Part shown: piece by piece, positions 49,621-61,922 of the stretch | How positions within the stretch are numbered: position 1 is the stretch's first letter | Layout of the letters: each line of letters opens with the position of its first letter | From: Lithospermum erythrorhizon | Lineage: Eukaryota; Streptophyta; Magnoliopsida; Boraginales; Boraginaceae | Assembly: GCA_019722365.1 (NCBI GenBank) | Contig: JADFUC010000382.1 | Coordinates: forward strand, 79,965 to 143,964 | Reading direction: 5' to 3' | Length of the DNA stretch: 64,000 nt | Notes under the pieces: model-generated | What the model was told of the DNA's origin: nothing | Databases searched by the model: none | The model's input: only the letters and a program-made list of their open reading frames with translations | Position numbers and translations under genes: made by a program

Positions 49621-49848
49621 TACTCTTCGTCTCAATTTATTCGGATCGCTAGTTAAAAATATTTTATTAAGAAAATTATTAATTGTATAATTTTCATGAA
49701 AGTTATAACGATATTAATCAATGTAAAAATAATATTGTGAGTATTAATACAAACTTCAATGCAAAGCTATATCATAAATGAAATAATCACTTAAAATGAA
49801 AAATAATTTTTTGCTAGGACGATCACTTAAATCGAGACTAGATGAGTA
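49621..49848. mobile_element. short MITE
   Basis: Left end tactcttcgtctcaatttat and right end aatcgagactagatgagta form an imperfect inverted repeat, extended by ttcggatcgctag and ctaggacgatcac. About 224 bp lie between flanking TA dinucleotides. This fits a Tc1/mariner-type MITE. Confidence 0.55.
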
Positions 49849-49984
49849 TTATTCTTTACTATTATTATTATTCCAATCTTTTTCAGGTTAAATTTTAGAG
49901 ATTTCAATTGGCGAATTTATTTTCGATGTATTCATTTCCACGCTTATACAAATAAGCTTATTTGAAAGTCAATTTATTTAGCTG

Positions 49985-50385
49985 CTTAAGTGCTATTTAA
50001 TAATTAATTATTTATAATGAGATTTTCATTTAACACATTTTGTAATGTTCATCTTGGAAAGTGCTATCTAATAATTAGTTATTTACAATGCATTTCTATA
50101 CGTTACACTTTTTTATAATATCGCTCTTTGCTAAGTGCTATCTAATAATTAATTATTTACAATGATTTTCTTACGTAACACTTTTTGTAATAGCGCTCTT
50201 GACAAGCGCTATTTAAGAAGCTCATTAGATAGCGCTTCTTTTTTTTGCGCTATCTAACCTATTTTTTCTTTCTTTTGTTCTTTTTTTACTCGGATTGGTA
50301 TACGCTTATATAAGTGCACCACTAGATAGCACATGAAAAGCGCTATTTAAGCACCGTTACCTAAGCTAAATAAGTAGTAGTGTAT
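49985..50385. repeat. GTGCTATCTAATAATTAATT tandem repeat and inverted GCGCTATC motifs
   Basis: Three direct copies of aagtgctatctaataattaa start near 49988, 50058 and 50135 (spacing about 70-77 bp). They are followed by short gcgctatttaag and gatagcgc motifs in both orientations up to about 50360. The pattern resembles the subterminal region of a DNA transposon, but no terminus was identified. Confidence 0.55.
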
Positions 50386-51357
50386 AATACCCTTGAACAC
50401 TCCTCAAGAAACTCATTGCTGCTAAATGCACCATATACCTCCATCGCCTTAAACATGCCGACACACCAACCCAAGGATTCTCAAAAACCGATGTAAAACA
50501 TTTGATATAAGATTCTCCATATCAAGTCGAACTACTTTCCTCAACTAAAGTCTTCTCGCCACCATTTTTTTCCCAAAGTCGAACAAGAATCAATTTACAT
50601 GAATCGCTAAAACCGCATGGTTTCTTGATTCCACACACAAATACAATGAATTTTATAAAACAAATTAATCAAAAACTGAATTTAAAATGGTCCTTTCGGG
50701 GTATTAATATAAGATAAAAACAATTACCATACCTCATAACTAGAAACCGTATAACGCCAACATCAAATGTCTCCCGAGGTTGTTAACAAGAAAAAAAATG
50801 TACTAAATAACATATAGAATAAGTCGATCAAGTGTTCAAGAAATATCAAAAGACCTCAAACCTCATACCTACATAGTATGTTTCATCCCAGCTTTCATAC
50901 TATGTTGTATCAACTTGAACGCTAGTAGGCAAAGAGCGAGGCAGATGCCTCGTATGCTGGAATTCAAGTTGCCCAGGAATTGTGTTCTACATACGTAAGT
51001 CCCTATTGTGCCTATCTCCCACCAAGATGAGATCAAGAAGTACCCGAACTTACGCACAGTTCGGATACACGATACACGGTTTGGCTAGTAACGACGGCGA
51101 ATGCATTAAGCTACCCGCATAACCGAGTGGTTGTTTCAACGAATGCTTCTTTCACCCATGCGTAAAAATCTTTGCTTCCGGAAGTTGTATGAAGGAAAGA
51201 CATCAAACCAAGAATGAGCATTCGCCTTATATGAACTCACAAATTTCACTGTAATAGACATATCTAATTAAATGATTTAGAAAATATAGAAAAGTAGAGT
51301 CGTGCTTAAAGAACCCAATCGCTTTCTCGCATTTTGATCAATGTTCCAAGAACACAT
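50386..51357. other. unassigned DNA
   Basis: No gene, LTR or terminal repeat recognised. The 3' LTR of copia element C begins at 51358. Confidence 0.4.
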
Positions 51358-52360
51358 TGTTAGAATCTAGTATGAATTTAATCATGATAAATACCAATTC
51401 ATACATCCCGGATTCTCAAAATAATGTAAATTAAACTAAACATAAATGACAAATGGGCGAATACGAATTTACATTTCAACCAGTTCTTGATTGAACCCAC
51501 CCCACGTAGTGCCTCGTGAGCCCTCAAGATCCTCTCCAACGCTTGTTCAACACCGACGGTATGTCCTCTAGATTGCACACAAATTCAAGAGGAACCAACC
51601 GAGAGCCTAACTTCGTAGTTTGATTTGATGAATGTGAATTGGAAGAGAAAGTCTTCCAATTCTCAAGAGAGGAGGGGCGGCCAACTTTTTGAGGGGGTGG
51701 AGGTTTTTGTGATTCTTATGTCATGAAAACCTAATCCCCTCTTTAAATACCAAGTCCCAAAATTCCACTCGTTAAGCAACTCGTTAAGAAATCAGTTTAA
51801 CTCGTTAACTTAATTAGATCAAGCAGGAACGCCTAATTAAATAACGAAGTTACTAAAGCGAGTTGTTCTATTTTAATTAACTTAACAAGTCAATTAAAAT
51901 ATTTTAACGAGTCACTTCAATAACTTATCAAGTTATTCATTGATTAATTGCTTAATTGGATTAAACTTACAAGTTTAACCAATTGTTGTTCATCAACATA
52001 TATTTGATTAAATATATAAATATTGAGAAATACATTTCTCAATATACAAGTCTCTGCTAATTTCATTCGCTTAAATATTATTCGAATATCATCAGACAAG
52101 CATAGCGACCTTCTAGGCTCGTATAATAGTAAGTTGTATAATAATAATTGACCACTACTATTATTATAACGATTAATGAGTAGCATCTAGCAATCGCCAT
52201 ATAACCCCTTAAATTATCATGAGAACCCACACTAGTAATATACCATTACTAAGTGAACACTAAGTTCCAAAGAATCACATTTAACCAATCCGTAAAATGA
52301 ATCGATACACAATTGTCGCAACGCATAATAAAAGTAATCAATTTTTACTGATTTCCAACA
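51358..52360 (-). repeat. 3' LTR of copia element C
   Basis: 1003 bp; on the minus strand it reads TGTTGGAAATCAGTAAAA ... GATTCTAACA. It shares with the 5' LTR blocks such as aaccccttaaattatca, gttgttcatcaacatatatt and cttccaatt. It differs from the 5' LTR by many short indels. Confidence 0.9.
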
Positions 52361-54049
52361 CTCCCACTTGCCTGACGACATTTACACCTTTATCGCTAGC
52401 GATTCTAGTCGTAGTTAACTATGTTAAGTGCGTCATGAAACACCCACAACTTTCTTTTACTCGAGTATGAATCAATAGCATTTATGGCGCCCCATAAACC
52501 AATCGCATCAACCGTGAGAGGCTCGAGATTTTTGTATATCGCGGACGGATAAATCCTCCCAATATATCAACATCTATCGCTATACTCACCGCAAGGACCC
52601 AACATATGCCGTTATATCCCCGCTATGTACGCTTGGTCATAGTCAAAGTACGTATTTATATATACACGTATAGTTATATATTGTTGGTCTAAGAATTGTC
52701 GAACCTAAATTCTAAACAAATATCATAGACACGTATACATATCTTCTATGAATTGCCGTCATGCTACCCTCACTACTGCATCGACAAATTTCACGGTATC
52801 ATCTAGTCTCGTTGTGCTAACATGATAAATCTTGATCACTAATCAAAATACCATGTTAGTCATATAATACTTGTCGCCTTAACTATCAAGATTCAATTAG
52901 TTTTCGCTATCCTATGTTTCTAGGCTCTCAAGAGGTATAATCAACAATTCATGTCATTTCTAGAAAACATAGACTAACCTAGGGATTTTAATCCTTTCAC
53001 TACTCCGAGATACAATACATGTATTATATGTAAATATAAACATATAGACGTTAAAGAAACAAATATGCTCCTATCATAAGAAGCAACAATATTCGATATT
53101 TGTTCACATAACACAATAGATACGCCGACTCCCACTTAACCTAACACCATCGCGACATCTGCCTAAGACCTATGTTCGCCGCATGCTCATCATGCTTAGC
53201 CCGACATTTAGTGGTTTCGCAGCGGGTTGGCTGCATTGGTCTCAGTTGTTATTTACATACTTTGATATCAATTCTATTAAGCATATCTCTAATTAGGTGG
53301 ATACTTTCTCAATGCAATGATTTGTGATGCCGGGTTCTTTAGCTCAGCCTATCGCCTCTAGTTATCATTGACAACGCGATTCAACTGTCCTCAATGCCAG
53401 TACTACACCAAGCCTACCACGACTTCTTAATCCATGCTTCTTTAGTCAGCTCGACGCGACGCACTGATTCTGCGGGTATCTGGCAACAAGATTCGCTGGG
53501 AACTCCTCCAAGATAATCGCCCACCGCTGGTATTATTAAAATACATACCCAGACTGAACGATAGTCGCTCGCTGGCCTGAACTGCGATCGTGTACCCGTG
53601 ACTACTAACTCATCATTCCACCATATACCAAGAAACCATCTTTAGTTCTTCTCGCATATCAAGATGCACTTCACCGCAACTAAAGGGTTCTCACCGATTA
53701 CTCTCTCGTATCTACTAGTTATAATTAAATTACGCAGACATCAAAGTCTAATGATAACATGGCATACATGATGATCCTATACAAAGCTCAGAAGGTACAT
53801 CCTTCTTCATTATGTTCATCTCAAAGACTAAGAATGACACCGTGTTCTCGAAATAACTCACGCCCTCACGGGAGATTACCTTCTTGAATTACTCATGTTG
53901 AACCTTGCAAGCACCTTTTTATTCACATAAGTATCTTGACAAAGTCCAATTAGCCTTCTTCCCGATCTCGATGGGATCTTTATTCAAGTATATATCGTGG
54001 CCGCCTAAGTCCTTCCTTCATGTAGAAACATTCTACACAGCCTAACTTT

Positions 54050-54790
54050 GACCGAAGTTCAAGAACTCTACGCTGTTTCCAATGACGAGTATGTCATCGT
54101 ACATACAGACTATGAATGATACGTGAATCACTTTCCTTCTTGTATACACAAGATTCTTCTTCTTCATGAAATCAAATATTTAATTGATTCATCAAAACGT
54201 ATTCCAAATCGTAGGATGCCTCGCTTACACCATAAATGGACCTTTGCACTTCAGATACCTTCTAGGTCCTTTAAAGATACGTAGTGTTCTCGAGGTTGCA
54301 CCATATACACATCTTCCTCTAAATTTCCATTCAGAAGGCAGCTTTACATCCATTTGCCATATTTCATAGTCAGCGAACGCAAGAATGGCTAAGATTATCC
54401 GGATGGATTTAAGCATAGCCACCGGCGAGTAGTTTCATCATAATCTACGCCGTGAACTTGCTTGAAACCTTTCGCCATAAGTCTAGCTAAAACATTGAAT
54501 GCTTCAGTTTTATCATGCTTTCTTCTTAAATACCCATTCATTCAATGCGCGAACTCTATTTGGTAAAAGTCTAACAAGTGACCAAACCTTGTTCGCACAT
54601 AATCCATCTCGTATTGCATGGCTATTTGCCATCCGTCAAGATCTCTTGCTATTCATTGCTTTATAAGAAGTGGGCTCGCTACTTTCAATGATGAAGTTTC
54701 ACCATACCAAATACCGTTCGTGACGATCCATGTCGATCTCCTAAGGTCGGTTCTTCCATAACTTGTGGATTAAGGACTGGACCTTCTAAG
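54050..54790 (-). pseudogene. copia element C reverse transcriptase remnant
   Basis: Blocks in order on the minus strand: MAKGFKQV at about 54480, KSIRIILAILAFADYEIWQM at 54414-54355 with the following DVK (first catalytic aspartate), and MYDDIL at about 54105, where the YVDD active site belongs and a tyrosine has replaced the valine position. Frameshifts separate the blocks. The enzyme copied the element's RNA into DNA when intact. Confidence 0.82.
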
Positions 54791-54899
54791 AAAGAAGGTT
54801 AATTTCAGGCCGATGCTTCTACATTGTATTTAATGACATTGACTTCATCAACTTGAGTTTCATCAAGATGAACACCATTACTTCTAGTCCTTCGAACAG

Positions 54900-56110
54900 A
54901 CATTCCTTTTCGCGAACACTCATGTCTTAAAGAATGAAGATTTTATTCTCATGCTTTTGTAGAAGTGTAGTAACTAATTGTTTTGATATCCTATGAAATA
55001 GCATTTATCGGATTTGGGCGCAGTTTATCCTTTGTTAATCTCTAACATAAGCTTCACAACCCCAAACTCGGTGAAACCCAACTTCGAATCTTCCCAAACC
55101 ACAGCTCATGGGGAGTTTTCATCGATTTTGTTGACATTCGTTAATGTAGTTGTCACAAGCCGCACATTCCGTAAATTAACTCGTAGATCGATAGGTCATC
55201 ATAGACCGAACCATACGTTAAGCGGTTCGATTTCTCCTTTCAAACACGCCATTATAAGCTGCGGGCGCTCGCCGAGCGAAGTCATAAACAATACCACACT
55301 CTCTAAGATTTAGTATCAACTCGTGACTCAAATATTCTCCACCTCTATCGCATCGAGAATCTTATCGCCTTGTTCAATTGGTTTTACTTCATTTTGGGAA
55401 CTCCTTGAATTCTCAAAGGACTCGTGAGCTTGCCTCATCGATACACAAACCAGATTCCATCAGAATCATCAGTAAATGTAATGAAGTAGTTATAACCTCC
55501 TCTTGCAGATGTGTTCATTGGCCCACATACATCGGAGTGTATGATCCCCAATAAATCACTTGCCCTTTCATTGAATCCAGTGAAGGGTGATTTAGTCATT
55601 TTGCCCAAAAGGCAAGATCTACAATATCGTGATGATTCATAACGAAACCTTCAAGATCCCACCGGAGTCGAGTTTCTTGATTCGGTTCTCTAATATGACC
55701 CAACTGCAATGCCATAGGTATGTCTCGTTTAAGCCACAGTTTATTCCAGTTTCTAAGTTTATGTTATGACTCAATCATCATGTCTAAAAACGAATAGACC
55801 ATTTCAAGTGGAGGTACCAAAATACTACTCCTATTCCCGCGACGAAATTCATCGACTCATTGAAATGAAAAACCATCATTGTTCAAAACAAAATGTAAAT
55901 AATATTCCCGCAAATTGTGTGTACATAAGAAATGTGAGATAAGTTCAAACAAGGCCCGGCATGAACCGATGGATCCTACCGCAGTGGCCGCAACCTTCGC
56001 GCCATTCCCCACATGCAGATCCATCTCCCTCTTTCGAGTTCTACTGACTTCAACAGTTCCCCGTGACATATGACAAATATGAGAACCACAACCAGTGTCT
56101 AGCACCCATG
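54900..56110 (-). pseudogene. copia element C protease and integrase remnant
   Basis: The protease starts at about 56105 with LDTGCGSHICHMS and continues LHVGNGAKVAATAVGS. The integrase zinc-binding to core region follows: KMTKSPFTG at about 55600, then ASDLLGIIHSDVCGP with the first catalytic aspartate, and GGYNYFITFTDD with the second. The last catalytic residue region (below 55350) is not clear. Several frame breaks occur. Confidence 0.85.
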
Positions 56111-56249
56111 AAGTAGAAGAAGTTGTAAAACTTCAATAACATACATACATGTAGGCTGAGTGGTCGTGAGACCATTCTTCCTATCATCCGTGGAACTTCC
56201 CCGTAAGTCGACTTCCAGCCACTCCAGTTCCCGCAATAATGATATTTGT

Positions 56250-56950
56250 CATCCTTTTAGTAAAATTGCCCAAAGAACTTTCGATTCCTCAACCTCTGGC
56301 TTACTGGGTAAACTTCTTTCTTCTTGAATTTCTTCTTGTTAAGTGACCACCAAAAATGTATGAATAAAGTTTTAGTCTTACCCATTCGCCTCATTCGTGA
56401 TCATCTTATGCGCCTGCTTAGATAACTCAAACTTGTGCATATTGAAGTTCATGATAAACCCGAGAGAATTTGTCCGGGAAGAGACTTCTCGTGGACGGTG
56501 ATCCACAACCGCCTGAGACACTGCTCAAGGCGTTGAGTCGATCGACCAAGCCAATCTCTATTTTAATGATATGAGGGTCATGTCCGTCCTGCTCCCCACT
56601 ACGTCCAATGCAGCACATACCGTGCTTCAGATATCTCTCACTCTAGCCTCTTCGAATAATTCGTTGTCGGTATATGCTCATACGGCCGCCACCCTTTCAT
56701 ATCAATTTGGAACGGCGTTCCATATCGCAGCAAGATGCAGACATTGACATCCACAAAGCACGACTTGCGCTTTCAAGTGATCCCTTTTCCACGGGAGGCA
56801 ATTATTAGTTTCGGAGGAAACTTTACCAAGCTCAAGATTTATTCGCCTTCTTGTTGGAGAATACCTCTCAAATTTCGAGACCACCTGTCAAGTTTTCTGA
56901 GTTGAGCAAATTTTGCACTTTTCAAGTGCCGAGCGGTTTAGTTTTATGAG
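56250..56950 (-). pseudogene. copia element C gag remnant
   Basis: The minus strand from about 56940 reads NLLNSENLTGG then RNLRGILQQEGE, the start of copia Gag (usual form LNSEKLTG...W.RNLRIVL). The remainder is shifted several times, and a zinc knuckle could not be confirmed in the lower part. Confidence 0.65.
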
Positions 56951-56959
56951 TAGAAATGT

Positions 56960-59000
56960 AGCCATTATAATTCTACAAGAATAGTAAATAAAGACAATGT
57001 AATCAAGAACTATCATGCTAAACACTTATAAATAAATTGTAAAGTAAATACTAATACTTAAATCTCAAATATATTAGTATCAAGACCTATTATACTTAAA
57101 TCCAAACGGCACATCGCATACATTTTGAATTCAAGATAATAGTAAAGTTATCAACCAATTATGTAAAACTACATAACTCTTGTGTCGTTAGCATACTATT
57201 CAAGATACCCGATTTTGTATCTCTACAAACCCAAGTACATACCAATTAAACCAAAAATTGTTTGAATGACTAATCTCGAAGCCACAACGTTAGTGGAAAT
57301 CACTACATCCATTGTCATATCAGTGCAAACCGTAACACCCGCCATCATAGTGTGTCCGTATAACGCAAACTCATTTCATAAATTAAAATTGGCTCGATAT
57401 CGCTTAAATTTTAAATTGGTGAGCTATTATTACTTTGCTTTTATTTTACTATGCAACAGCACATAATCAAAGATATGTACAAATATGAAAATAAAAATGC
57501 GAATGCACATTCAAGAGGCGTATGATATTTAATTCTAGGCCCTATTACATTTTCAAAACTTGAAAACTAACATTCGCCCTATTACAATTTCTTGTCTTCG
57601 GTTTCCTCGAATTTCCACCAAGCCCCGCTCTTGAATTTACAATTCAAATACGCTTAATCCCAACTTAGACAAATAAGCTTCAAGGGAGAAACAATAAAAT
57701 AAAATAAAATAAAACAATATGACTCAAAAAAGGTCATATATTAAACAATACGGTACGAAGACCGAAAACATGGGTCATATCAATATTACCTCCATTCCAT
57801 TTCATAAATAATATATATGGGCAAAAATATTGAAACAAATAAATGCACTTAATGTCACATATATATTAAAATGAAATGAAAATAATTATGTTCATAATTG
57901 ACTAATTAATTATCCATTATATTTACAATTAATTATCAAATAATGTAAATTTGAATTTAAATATATTCACATTACGATTAATGATAATTATTACAATAAT
58001 TACTAATTTATTAAATTATGGAATAATTACTTACAAGTAATTAACCCAAAATTTGAAATTTAAAAGTTATCATGAAAAATATTTTCAAAATTATCAATTA
58101 GTGAAAATAATTTTGAAAGGGAAATATAAATCAAATTTAGCTATCCAAGATATATTCAATCATCTTAATGACAAAATTTATGATTTAATATTTAAAATTG
58201 AAATTAATAATTACTAATAAATTTTCAAACCAAAAATAATTACAAAATTACATTTAGATTTCTAAACGCACGATTTAACTTCAACGAATTAAAACCGGCC
58301 TCCGTGCCACCACGATCGACACGCACGGCCGGGTGCCGTATTAAGGTCGATGGGATACGTCCCGTGGCCGGGTACGCCCATTCGCACCGGACGCGCCCGA
58401 GGAGGTCCGCAAGTTCGGGCGACCGATTTTAAAATTACCGCTTTCGCTTTTTCCGCATTAATTGCAACTTTTGTAAAAACGATTTGGAGGCTCTAAAAAT
58501 TCATAAAATTCTGGGATTTTTTTTGAACATCAACAATATCATTATTGAACACGTCCAAGTGAAAGTTTATCAAAAAACACTTCTAGTTTTTCGATTAAAC
58601 CCAAAACAATCCATAAATTCAACGAATTTTTTTGAGTACTTAAAAATTCAAACAATTCTGGAAAAAATCTGGCATGAACCTCAAAGGGTCAAGAACACAC
58701 AGATTTAATTTCGTAATTTTCTGAAATTTCTAAACCTCACTGTAAAAAATCAAAAATGATTCTACCTCAAATTAAAATGCAAATTAACTCAATTTTTAAT
58801 TCCTTTCATTTCATGAAACAATTAAATAAACTTCAAATCAAAATCAATACATGAAGTGACGATTCCAGCCATGTGAAACATATGAAATGGGTTGATTTTT
58901 TTCATATTATATATTCATCAATTGAATATATAAATCACGAAATAATCAAAATTAACTAACAACTATAATAACACACAATCAAACTAGATAAATACATTAA
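56960..59000 (-). other. untranslated leader of copia element C
   Basis: A 2-kb, very AT-rich stretch between the primer binding site and gag. It includes a GC-rich island at 58290-58440 (gccgggtgccgtattaagg). The open frames in it (57266-57466 and 58484-58708, plus strand) have no domain and are taken as chance. Confidence 0.5.
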
Positions 59001-59021
59001 ACTAGCAGGCTCTGAAAATAC

Positions 59022-60009
59022 CTAGAATCTAGTATTTAATTTAATCAAAGCATAAACACCAATTCATACATTCCGATTCTCAAAAATAATGTACCACCTA
59101 AACATAAATGACAAATGTATGAATTCTGAGAATTTTACATTTCAACGAAGTGATCAAACCCAATTCCCCCACGAGTGCCTCGGCGTGAGCCCCCAAGATC
59201 CTCTCCAATGCTTGTTCAACACCGATGAGATGTCCTCTAGATTGCACACACCAAGAGGGAAACGAACCGAGAGCTTGAACTTGCTAGAGTTTGAGGATGA
59301 AATGTGAATTGGAAGAGAAAATCTTCCAATTTCAAGCAGAGGCGGGAAGCAACTTTTTTGAGGGGGCGGAGGTTTTGTGATTCTTATGTCATGAAACCTA
59401 ATCCCCTTTAAATACTAAGTCCCAAATTCCAATTTTATTACAACTCTTTAAGAAATCGCTTTAATCCCGCACTTACACTGCTATTTAACTTCTAATTAAA
59501 TAATGAGTTACTAGCGAAGTTGTTCTATTATTTTAATTAACAGTCAATAAAATACTAACGAAGTCACTTCGAATAACTTATCGTTCATTGATTTCAATTA
59601 CTTAATTGATTAAACTTGCAAGTTTAACCACAATTGTTGTTCATCAACATATATTTGACAATATATAAATATCGAGGAAATACATTTCAATATACAAGTC
59701 TCGCGAATTTCATTCATGAAATATTGTTCGAATATCATTGTAATACGCGCTATGATTCCTTTCTAGGCTCGTATAATAGTAAGTTGTAGCACACAATAAT
59801 TGACCAATTACTATTATTATAACGATTAACGAGTAAGATCTAGCAATCGCCATAACCCCTTAAATTATCACAGAACCCACACTAGTAATATATCATTACT
59901 AAGGTGAACATCAAGTTCTAGTACTCACATTTAACCAATCCGCAAATGAATCGATACACAATCACGCAACGGGCACAATAAAAAGGGAATCAATTCATTG
60001 ATTTGAACA
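59022..60009 (-). repeat. 5' LTR of copia element C
   Basis: About 988 bp. Its outer end is decayed (tgttcaaatcaatgaattg instead of TGTTGGAAATCAGT) and its inner end abuts the primer site. It aligns to 51358-52360 over its full length. Confidence 0.87.
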
Positions 60010-60199
60010 CACAGTACGAATGACACCATGAAAAATATCCCGAATAGCAAGCGAATTGCGCGAGCTTGATATGCCGATAGTCTTAGAGCTTTTGAATCAT
60101 GCATTTTAAATGTTTCAAAGATCCATTTAAAGGATCAAATTTCATCGTATTAGGCAAAGACCAAAACGCTCAGGGATCTGGGCAGAAGAACCCATGAAG

Positions 60200-60896
60200 C
60201 GCCTACATAAAAGAAAATAGACAAGTATTCTGTGTTTCAAAGAATACTATGATGACTACGCTGATTAAATAAAGGATTCTACTGGCAAAAACAAAGAGCA
60301 TTGTACTGGGCAGATTACATAATGGCCCGCGAGTATCATTCGCCTTTGTATGTAGTATCAAAACAATAAGATCAATGCAAACTTAGAATAAATTTGATAT
60401 CATAACAGACGCTCAAAAATAGTGTTGGATACGACGCTCCTCATTAATCTCACATCGTAGAAAACCAAAGCTTCTCAGAACAACTTGATCTCTCAACCAT
60501 TTAGGCATAACCCACCTGATTCTGTGAAACATCTCCATGCGCCATCTAAATAACTGCATTCCACAAATCCTTCCGAGTAAAACCCATACCATCGCTACGA
60601 CCATAGGTGTCACGTACACATCGAATGTGGACCTCATTGATATTCCATGTTTCATATGGACATGAATCATAGTTTTATGTCAGTTTAATAATGTTTATAT
60701 ACCGACATTAGGTGAACTTTATCCAAATCAACAAGATCATGGTTATGAGTGTCCGTCCACTCTGTAATAACATAACCACGCTTCGTCCAATCCTTCACAA
60801 GCCACATGTTTGCTCTACAACGAGTCCTTGTAGATGCTCTCTTATGACTAGGCTCACACTCAGGACCCTTCTTTTTAAATTTATCACGTTGCTTAC
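60200..60896 (-). pseudogene. FAR1/FHY3-like (MULE transposase-derived) pseudogene
   Basis: Reading down from 60896: SKQRDKFKKKG, then TRTRCRANMWLVKDWTKRGY and VITEWTDTHNHDLVD (to about 60715), the C-terminal part of a FAR1 DNA-binding domain with its conserved R...C...W...HNH pattern. After a stop, 60650-60560 gives GISMRSTFDVYV and, in another frame, DGMGFTRKDLWNAV. FDTTYK at 60362-60345 is the start of the MULE-type transposase domain. FAR1 proteins are transcription factors domesticated from Mutator transposases. The copy has several stops and shifts. Its upstream part is cut off at 60897 by a copia LTR and its downstream part ends near copia element C. Confidence 0.82.
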
Positions 60897-61805
60897 TGTT
60901 GGAAAATAATGCAACTTGTTCATAACAAAAATAAACAAATACAACCAAGATCGAATAATGTATAATAACGAATTACGAAAAACATATACAATGCAATTCA
61001 TACACGTATGAATATGAGAGTACTTACAAACGCAGCGGAAATGATGAACTTTTCTCCCAAATCCTCTCATGAATCCCCAAGACCTCAAGTGAAATGCCCA
61101 TTAGTCCACACCAAGAGCCGTTGAATCACGCTGACAATCGCCAAGAATTCAATTTAACGATTGATAAGAATTTGAGTCAAACCTGACTAAAAATTAGATA
61201 CCTAGAGGGGCATGCCTTTTGATTTGAGGTGGAGATGGCTTAAATGAAAATTCTTAGGTTTTCCATTTCATTTTTTCTTTATATAGTCCTTTGGTTTTGC
61301 CGAATAGCTTCGACTGCTTGATAACAGTTAACTCAAGTGTCGTTAACTAACTTATTATTGAACGAGGCACTTAACAAGTTAATAAGCTTTCCTCATTAAA
61401 CCGCCAATTGAAATAGCAATTTAATTGATTCGATTTTGTCTCAATTTGTATTTTACATTATCAATGACTTGGGGTATCTCACATTTCAATCAACTCCCAA
61501 TTTAACACCATTTAATTCCATGGAATATAATCCCAACGCCATTGCATCTCGTGTTGTCTTTACGTCAGATAATATTATTCGTATAATAATATAATTGACT
61601 ATTATGATATTATATCGACATGCATTTTATCTAAAGAATTTGGCACAACTCTTGATACTATCGTGACTTCCATTTTAGTAATTTAGAATTACTACTTATT
61701 GAACACTTAGTTTGGAGTAACTTAATTAAAACTAAATGAATTGTTACAACAATTGTCACAACGGACATAATTATAGTCATCAAATGCTCCTCGACATTTC
61801 CAACA
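60897..61805 (-). repeat. 3' LTR of copia element D
   Basis: 909 bp; on the minus strand TGTTGGAAATGTCGAGG ... GCATTATTTTCCAACA, with inverted TGTTGGAAA/TTTCCAACA ends. Like element C's LTR it contains AACTTGTTAAGTGCC-type and AT-rich blocks. Confidence 0.75.
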
Positions 61806-61922
61806 CTGCGACTGGCGTGTCGTGGATCCGTGGTTATCAAAATGCTCGATTTCCAACAACGCACTTGCAACATCATCAGATCTGCGGTTATCAAAATGCT
61901 CGGGATTTCCAATGACTCGCAC
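61778..61922. repeat. three tandem copies of the LTR/polypurine-tract junction
   Basis: A unit of about 56-60 bp containing ggttatcaaaatgctcg, atttccaacaacgcacttg and a tcatcagatctgcggt-like spacer occurs three times, ending at about 61805, 61860 and 61895. Each repeats the LTR start (TTTCCAACA) and the adjoining segment where a polypurine tract should be. Confidence 0.6.

Larger units (their letters stand above)
51358..60009 (-). mobile_element. full-length Ty1/copia element C, minus strand
   Basis: An 8.65-kb element with LTRs at 51358-52360 (3') and about 59022-60009 (5'). The flanks are cacat (51353-51357) and cacag (60010-60014), a 4-of-5 target duplication. On the minus strand: primer site GGTATTTTCAGAGCC at about 59022; a long AT-rich leader (59000-56960); gag from about 56940 (NLLNSENLTGG); protease LDTGCGSHIC at about 56105; integrase ASDLLGIIHSDVCGP and FITFTDD at 55565-55465; reverse transcriptase with MAKGFKQV (54480), KSIRIILAI (54415) and MYDDIL (54105); then RNase H remnants. 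The polypurine tract AAGTGGGAG (52369-52361) precedes the 3' LTR. Frames are interrupted many times, so it is inactive alone. Confidence 0.92.

Noticed and set aside
58484..58708. 74-codon plus-strand frame in the leader of copia element C
   Set aside because: AT-rich chance frame on the antisense strand of the element, with no domain.
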